Below are positions 59,641-64,000 of a DNA stretch of 64,000 nucleotides, piece by piece. Source of the stretch: Rhodocollybia butyracea (Eukaryota; Basidiomycota; Agaricomycetes; Agaricales; Omphalotaceae); contig JADNRY010000045.1 of the NCBI GenBank assembly GCA_015501585.1, positions 1 to 64,000 of the forward strand, read 5' to 3'. Numbering within the stretch: position 1 is the stretch's first letter; every line of letters starts with the position of its first letter. Below the pieces are notes generated by a model. It made no database searches and was not told the DNA's origin. It saw only the letters and a list, made by a program, of their open reading frames with translations. Position numbers and translations under genes: made by a program.

Positions 59641-59793
59641 CCATCACCGTTGCATCTAGTTCTATGTATCAATAAAGTTTTTTTGTTCTCAAATTTATAC
59701 CAAACAAGACCAGATACAGGGGAAGAGCGGCTCCCCCCGCCAAATATATGACAGCGACTAATAATATTGTTTCGGTTCCAATAATCTTTGTGT

Positions 59794-60750
59794 TTACTTG
59801 GGGAAGTCAGAGCTTCCAGAAGGGCAGAGAGTAAGGACAACAGCAGTGTTATCACAGGTAAAGTCGACCTCGTCTGCGGGAGTGAATCCAGCGGCACCGT
59901 CGTTGTCAGGGAAACTGTAAGAAAATCGATGAATATATGCACATAGCTGAAAAGGGGAGAATAGACGTACGCATAGGCATTGGGGCATGTTGCGTCGTAG
60001 TATGGAGACTGAGGTCCGGGACCGGCATTATCAACACAGCCTCCGCCTCCTGCGGGCAAGGCACCTCCAGCACAAGCGGCAGCTGAAGAACAGCAGGGAG
60101 AGAAACAAGTGTTGCCCTGAGGACCTGCGGGACCAGGGACAGGCTAAAATCCAATCAGATATAAGTAAGATAGATGAGCATGAAGGTGATACTCACGCAT
60201 CCAGCGGGAAGGGCGCTGCCACACGAAAAAGCGAAACAAGAAGAGTCGCCAGTGGAAATCTCCATTCCAACGTTAAATCCATAAATCAAGCTGATATCGT
60301 AAGTGACTTGTCCAGGGATGGCAAACTAGTTTTGGAGGAAGAAGTGTTAAGATAGTTTTTGTTGGAATACAGTCAACACTTACGAAGTTGAACTCAGCAC
60401 GAGACATAGGGGTCGTCCCATCCCAGGCAGGCCCACCAGTCGTGCAGGTTTGTCCAGTAGAATCACAACCCGTACCTGTTTGTCGAAGGAACCAATGGCA
60501 TAGATCAGTTATTTAACATCGATTACTATCGTCTATGCCACCCACCAACATTAACAGCGCCGTCCCAGTTAGACGATATACCCAGGGATGTAGTGGTACC
60601 GGCATTGACGATGACGTTGGTGTCAATGGTACCGAATGAGGTCTGGGTGAAGAGGAACAGTGATTCCCCACAGTTATTGACGACATTGAGACTCTGGCCA
60701 GCAACGCTAACGGCGGCGAGAGCAAGAGCGAGAAGTGAAGTGAAAGACAT
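59794..60750 (-). CDS. Secreted thaumatin-like protein
   Basis: Five exons (60546-60750, 60384-60475, 60197-60325, 59971-60143, 59794-59914) join in phase to 239 aa. A signal peptide (MSFTSLLALALAAVSVAG) precedes QSLNVVNNCGESLFLF. Then come DSTGQTCTTGGPAWDG, YDISLIYGFNVGMEIS, many paired Cys (CFAFSCG, CFSPCC, CAGG) and the terminal DFTCDNTAVVLTLCPSG. This is the fungal thaumatin-like fold, disulfide-rich and extracellular. Fungal members are linked to beta-1,3-glucan binding or hydrolysis during fruiting and ageing, but activity cannot be read from sequence. No lesion. Confidence 0.88.
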
Positions 60751-60831
60751 GACCGGGCTAGAGAGTGAGTGTACTAAGGGGAAGGGAGGGGGTTGGAGGA
60801 GGCTGAGAGATATACGAACCTGGTTGCACGG

Positions 60832-60839
60832 TTTTTATA
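60832..60839 (-). promoter_or_regulatory. TATA box of the thaumatin-like gene
   Basis: TATAAAAA on the minus strand, about 82 bp before the ATG at 60750. Confidence 0.55.
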
Positions 60840-60899
60840 CCCAAGGATGTGAGTATTTCCAGACAAGTTTGCGGCTTGCCATATGAAAACCAACTTACC

Positions 60900-62187
60900 G
60901 GCAAGGATCGCTTTCTTGGGTTAGAAACAGTGGCGAGCGGTTGAATCAGAACTCTCGCACTTGCGTATACTTAGTGGCATTATCCAGAATATTATGACCA
61001 TATGATAGTAAGATACTCCCCAGTCTGATGACTTTGTTCACAGGCGGGCGGTGCGAACTTATTGCACCACGGTGAGATGGAGCTAGGATTAATAGATGGA
61101 CTAAGCTCGTGAATCAAAATTCATAGATTGATGCGGCCAGAATTCAGTTGTTTGATTTTCAACGTGAGGTCGACTGTTTTGTGCTAAAAAAAAGTAGCTT
61201 CTATTCTTGAAAAGAATGCGTGCAGTAGCTACGGATGAAGAAGGGAGCCACATGCCTCAGAAAATGAGCACCCCATGGATACGGTCTCTGCCAGGGTGCT
61301 TTAGCCTTTAGCATCGTAATCGCAGAGGTGACGCTATGACGTAATATCACGTGCTATATCAGATTCATTGCGCTCGCCCTTTCACCCAAACTACATCAAC
61401 TGGAAACATTTACTCCTCCAAGGCTCAAGAAAGTTCCGAAGATGGTACCTGTCTACTCGCGCCATAATTCTGACCTGCAGCGACACCAAAAGGGAACGTC
61501 AAAATAGGTTATAATTAACCATGCATTTTTGGGACGTAAATCAAGACTCGAACTACTCACAATGCTCAATGAATTCGTTATTGTACTTGCTTCCACATTG
61601 CTCCCATTTTCCGAAACTATTATGAGCCCTAAAAAACTGTTCATCAGTGTCACCGTTTGGTCACCAGAACATCGATTTCAAGGATATTTAGGGGAATGCA
61701 AGTAAATATATCCTTGAACTCAATTCAACCGGGCTTATTTCGCAACATACAGTGAAACAGGGGATTCGGTCCTTCTTCCACAGCCCGTTTATCCAGTGAT
61801 AAAGTTATCAGTACTCACAGAGACTCGAGTCACTGCGATGACAACTTGTACGGTACCGCTTCAAGTTGAGAGGGTTTAACGCGCCGACGCTTAGCCAACC
61901 GGCTCACTGGAACAGAAAGCCATAAGGCCAGATAGTTTGACCGTCGTACGATTTGACTCGCTACAGCATCAAGATTTCTCGTACAATTAACCATACTTCG
62001 GCCCTCGGCCCTATTTTCCCCGGATATAATATTTTTTTCACAATTAATCGTTACGAACGCAAGATGGTCCCCTCTACTTTCACCCTCAGTGCCATTGCGG
62101 GCTCTTAAGGAATACTGTGCGGTGCCGTTATGCCGACTCTACCGTCTTATACTGAGACAATCATCTTCTTTCTTCGACTGTAAAAAA
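60900..62187. other. No gene recognised
   Basis: Short frames only. ATATCACGTGCTATAT near 61346 loosely resembles the leader of the 34-39 kb duplication. Confidence 0.35.
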
Positions 62188-63047
62188 ATGGCTCACCCAT
62201 TGGCACCCGTTACTCTAAAGATTCCTGTTCCAGCCGACAGATTTGATCTGCCTGTCCCCTACCCTCCAGCAAATCCACCAACGGCGGCTGATGTCGCCGC
62301 AGCTATTCATTTCAAAAATCTTGTCACTCAAGCCAACAATCGTCAGTTTCTTTTCTCGTGCCTAATCTCTCAGACAATGTACCGAACCTCTCGCAGTTCC
62401 TGAACTTCCTGAGTCAGCTGTGTACAGTAATGCTGCTCTCGCCGCTGCAGCAATCTATGAAGCCGAAGTTCTCGCCTCTTACCAGCTAGCAATCCAACTC
62501 GCTGCTGCTCCAGCTCCTCAGCTCCCTCCTCATGTCGTGCCCCCTGCGCCTGCACGTAGGTATTGTTTTATATATCTATTCTCCTCTCAACTACATCCCT
62601 AGCTCCTCTACTTGCGGCACCGTCATACCAACATCAAATGCTGGAACTCATTCACTCGCGCATGGATAGGATTTCAAAGGATTTAGATGTTGTACGTTTT
62701 GCTATCGCTACTATGTACTGAACAATGCTGATTACGCATGGTTGCAGATGATGAACAGAGGGAGTGCTACAGGCCCTTACCGTGAAATTCGATTTGTCGA
62801 CGAGTCCCTCCCAAGCGAGCCGACGGTGTGTTCGGAGTGGATTTTCTTGACCTTGACTTTACTTTTTTTTCGCTAGGAAACGCGTAGTGCTCTTCCTCCG
62901 ATTCACAGGGTAGGTGATTTGAACCACCTTACTGACGCGCAGCTTGCAGCATATTGCAAGGGGCACAGCATCTCTATCGCTCCTGCAAACACAAGGAAGG
63001 CTAGAATTGCTCGTATCATTGGGTGTAATGTGTCTCAGTCTTGGTAA
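62188..63047 (+). CDS. Small hypothetical protein with SAP-like C-terminus (216 aa)
   Basis: Exons 62188-62341, 62397-62555, 62603-62691, 62748-62825 and 62877-63047 join in phase. The N-terminus is Pro-rich (VPADRFDLPVPYPPANPP), followed by an Ala-rich helix (NAALAAAAIYEAEVLAS) and MDRISKDLDV. The end, LNHLTDAQLAAYCKGHSISI then APANTRKARIARIIG, resembles a SAP motif, a short helix-turn-helix that binds AT-rich DNA. That is inference from pattern only. No name known. Intact as far as seen. Confidence 0.65.
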
Positions 63048-63498
63048 ATCATCCTTTGTTCTCTTTGATGATTCTGCTCACTCATTGTCGCTTGTCTGTT
63101 CAAACTTCATATTAGATAATGATATCTATGCTTTCCAAACATCCTTTCTTGTTCCTCACAAATAGTCTGTACTTCATAAACGTTTTCCCCCCGAATTCAA
63201 ACGAACCTCCTTTCATCATTCAACGCTTACCCGACATTTCACGGCCATCATTGACAACGAAGAGAAGTTGGCCTCTGCGTGCAATTGGTTCCTCAACATG
63301 GCAACTAGTTCAGATCCTCATGAGTACCATGACGTGGACAAAGCGTACACAGGGCAAATTCATCCAAGAGTTTACTTCCGAAACTCAGGTTCTACGTCCA
63401 CACGAGACAACAGCGTGTGCTCAACGCATTCGTATCATTGTGAGCGTACTATACCCCTTCGCAGCGAAAGAGTGCGGAAACTCCAATTATGGACCTTC

Positions 63499-63700
63499 TC
63501 ACCGAGTCTCTTTCTCAATCTCAACAAAGTTCATCCCTTCCACGTTCCGAACGACTGGGGTAACCAAACCTTTTGGTGTAGCGACACCAACGAAATTGTG
63601 ATATACGATCTCGTAGCCCTCAATGTAAGCGTTGGTGGCAGGGGTTCTCTTCAGTGCGAGGACAACATCGAGTCCTGTTACCTGCGTATACCATTGACTT
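63499..63700 (-). pseudogene. Fragment of 2-oxoglutarate dehydrogenase E2 (dihydrolipoamide succinyltransferase)
   Basis: Minus strand: [20 protein letters not shown] then [16 protein letters not shown] and FVEIEKE match the catalytic domain of dihydrolipoamide succinyltransferase (usual ALKEIPAANAxIEGDEIVY, then [18 protein letters not shown]). A few residues before VATPKG are missing and neither the lipoyl domain nor the HHxxxD active site was found. The functional mitochondrial gene must lie elsewhere. Confidence 0.7.
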
Positions 63701-63920
63701 CTTTCCATAGAGCATAGTTAAAGCAACCACAAACAGATGAACTATTGCAGCGTATACACAAGACAATGTGCTGAGATGAAACAATATAGAGCGGTCAAGA
63801 CTGGTCCTATTGACGATGATAACTCAGAGATGCTGTTTATACTCACAATAAGAGAGCCGTGCTTGTCCGAGCAAGGTGAACTACACGATTTGGGTTGTCA
63901 CTCCGACCTAACTCAATACT

Positions 63921-64000
63921 CCCCCTCCTCCTCCCCCTCCTCCTCCCCCTCCTCCTCCCCCTCCTCCTCCCCTCCTCCTCCCCCTCCTCCTCCCCCTCCT
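63921..64000. repeat. 12-bp polypyrimidine minisatellite
   Basis: CCCCCTCCTCCT repeats tandemly, with one copy shortened by a base near 63970, and runs off the window end. The other strand is G-rich (AGGAGGAGGGGG) and could form triplex or quadruplex structures. Confidence 0.85.

Noticed and set aside
63900..64000. CRISPR-like array
   Set aside because: Simple 12-bp tandem units without spacers, in a eukaryotic genome.

Overview
The window looks like a filamentous basidiomycete, probably an agaricomycete. Split genes carry many ~45-70 nt GT-AG introns. The gene set fits a wood or litter fungus: GH7 cellobiohydrolase, GH47 mannosidase, GPR1/FUN34/YaaH transporter, fungal thaumatin-like protein, fungal kinase-like genes and helical-bundle/kinase fusions. 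Transposons are typical of that group: a Helitron, a Ty3/gypsy element, TIR elements. Identifications rest on motif recognition; no search was run.

Layout. 1-4.2 kb is a graveyard of minus-strand relics: an unrecognised frame-broken gene, an SPX-RING fragment and a metacaspase fragment. 4.3-12.05 kb is a near-complete AT-rich Helitron. 12-19.3 kb holds a broken GH47 alpha-mannosidase with a second broken membrane-protein gene lying inside it, an apparently intact unknown gene and a lone first exon. 19.4-26.6 kb is a nest of mobile elements: a long-TIR element contains a Ty3/gypsy element, whose 3' LTR contains a Harbinger-like MITE. A tRNA-Phe(GAA) with an intron follows at once. 27-34 kb is sparse, with an intact acetate-type transporter at 29.1-30.2 kb. 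34.4-39.5 kb is a diverged tandem duplication of a four-TM membrane protein and its neighbour. A kinase-like pseudogene follows.

42.3-59.6 kb is the most striking region: a tandem array whose unit is a GH7 cellobiohydrolase plus a multidomain kinase. The first unit is intact: GH7 of 454 aa, kinase of 831 aa over nine phase-consistent exons. Units two and three keep nearly the whole kinase, each with one clear disabling lesion, and their GH7 genes are reduced to relics. A fourth GH7 relic and a kinase 3' tail close the array. The kinase has a disordered Ser-rich N-terminus, a helical bundle resembling the fungal MLKL/HeLo-type N-terminal domain, a helical linker and a catalytically complete kinase domain. 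That order matches the necroptosis effector MLKL, and I consider it the best candidate for a little-described system here.

A thaumatin-like gene (59.8-60.75 kb), a small five-exon gene with a SAP-like C-terminus (62.2-63.05 kb), a dihydrolipoamide succinyltransferase fragment and a 12-bp polypyrimidine repeat finish the window. A recurring theme is mutation at CpG: all eight in-frame TGA stops found in the Helitron and gypsy proteins sit where an Arg CGA codon fits, which suggests deamination of methylated transposon DNA.
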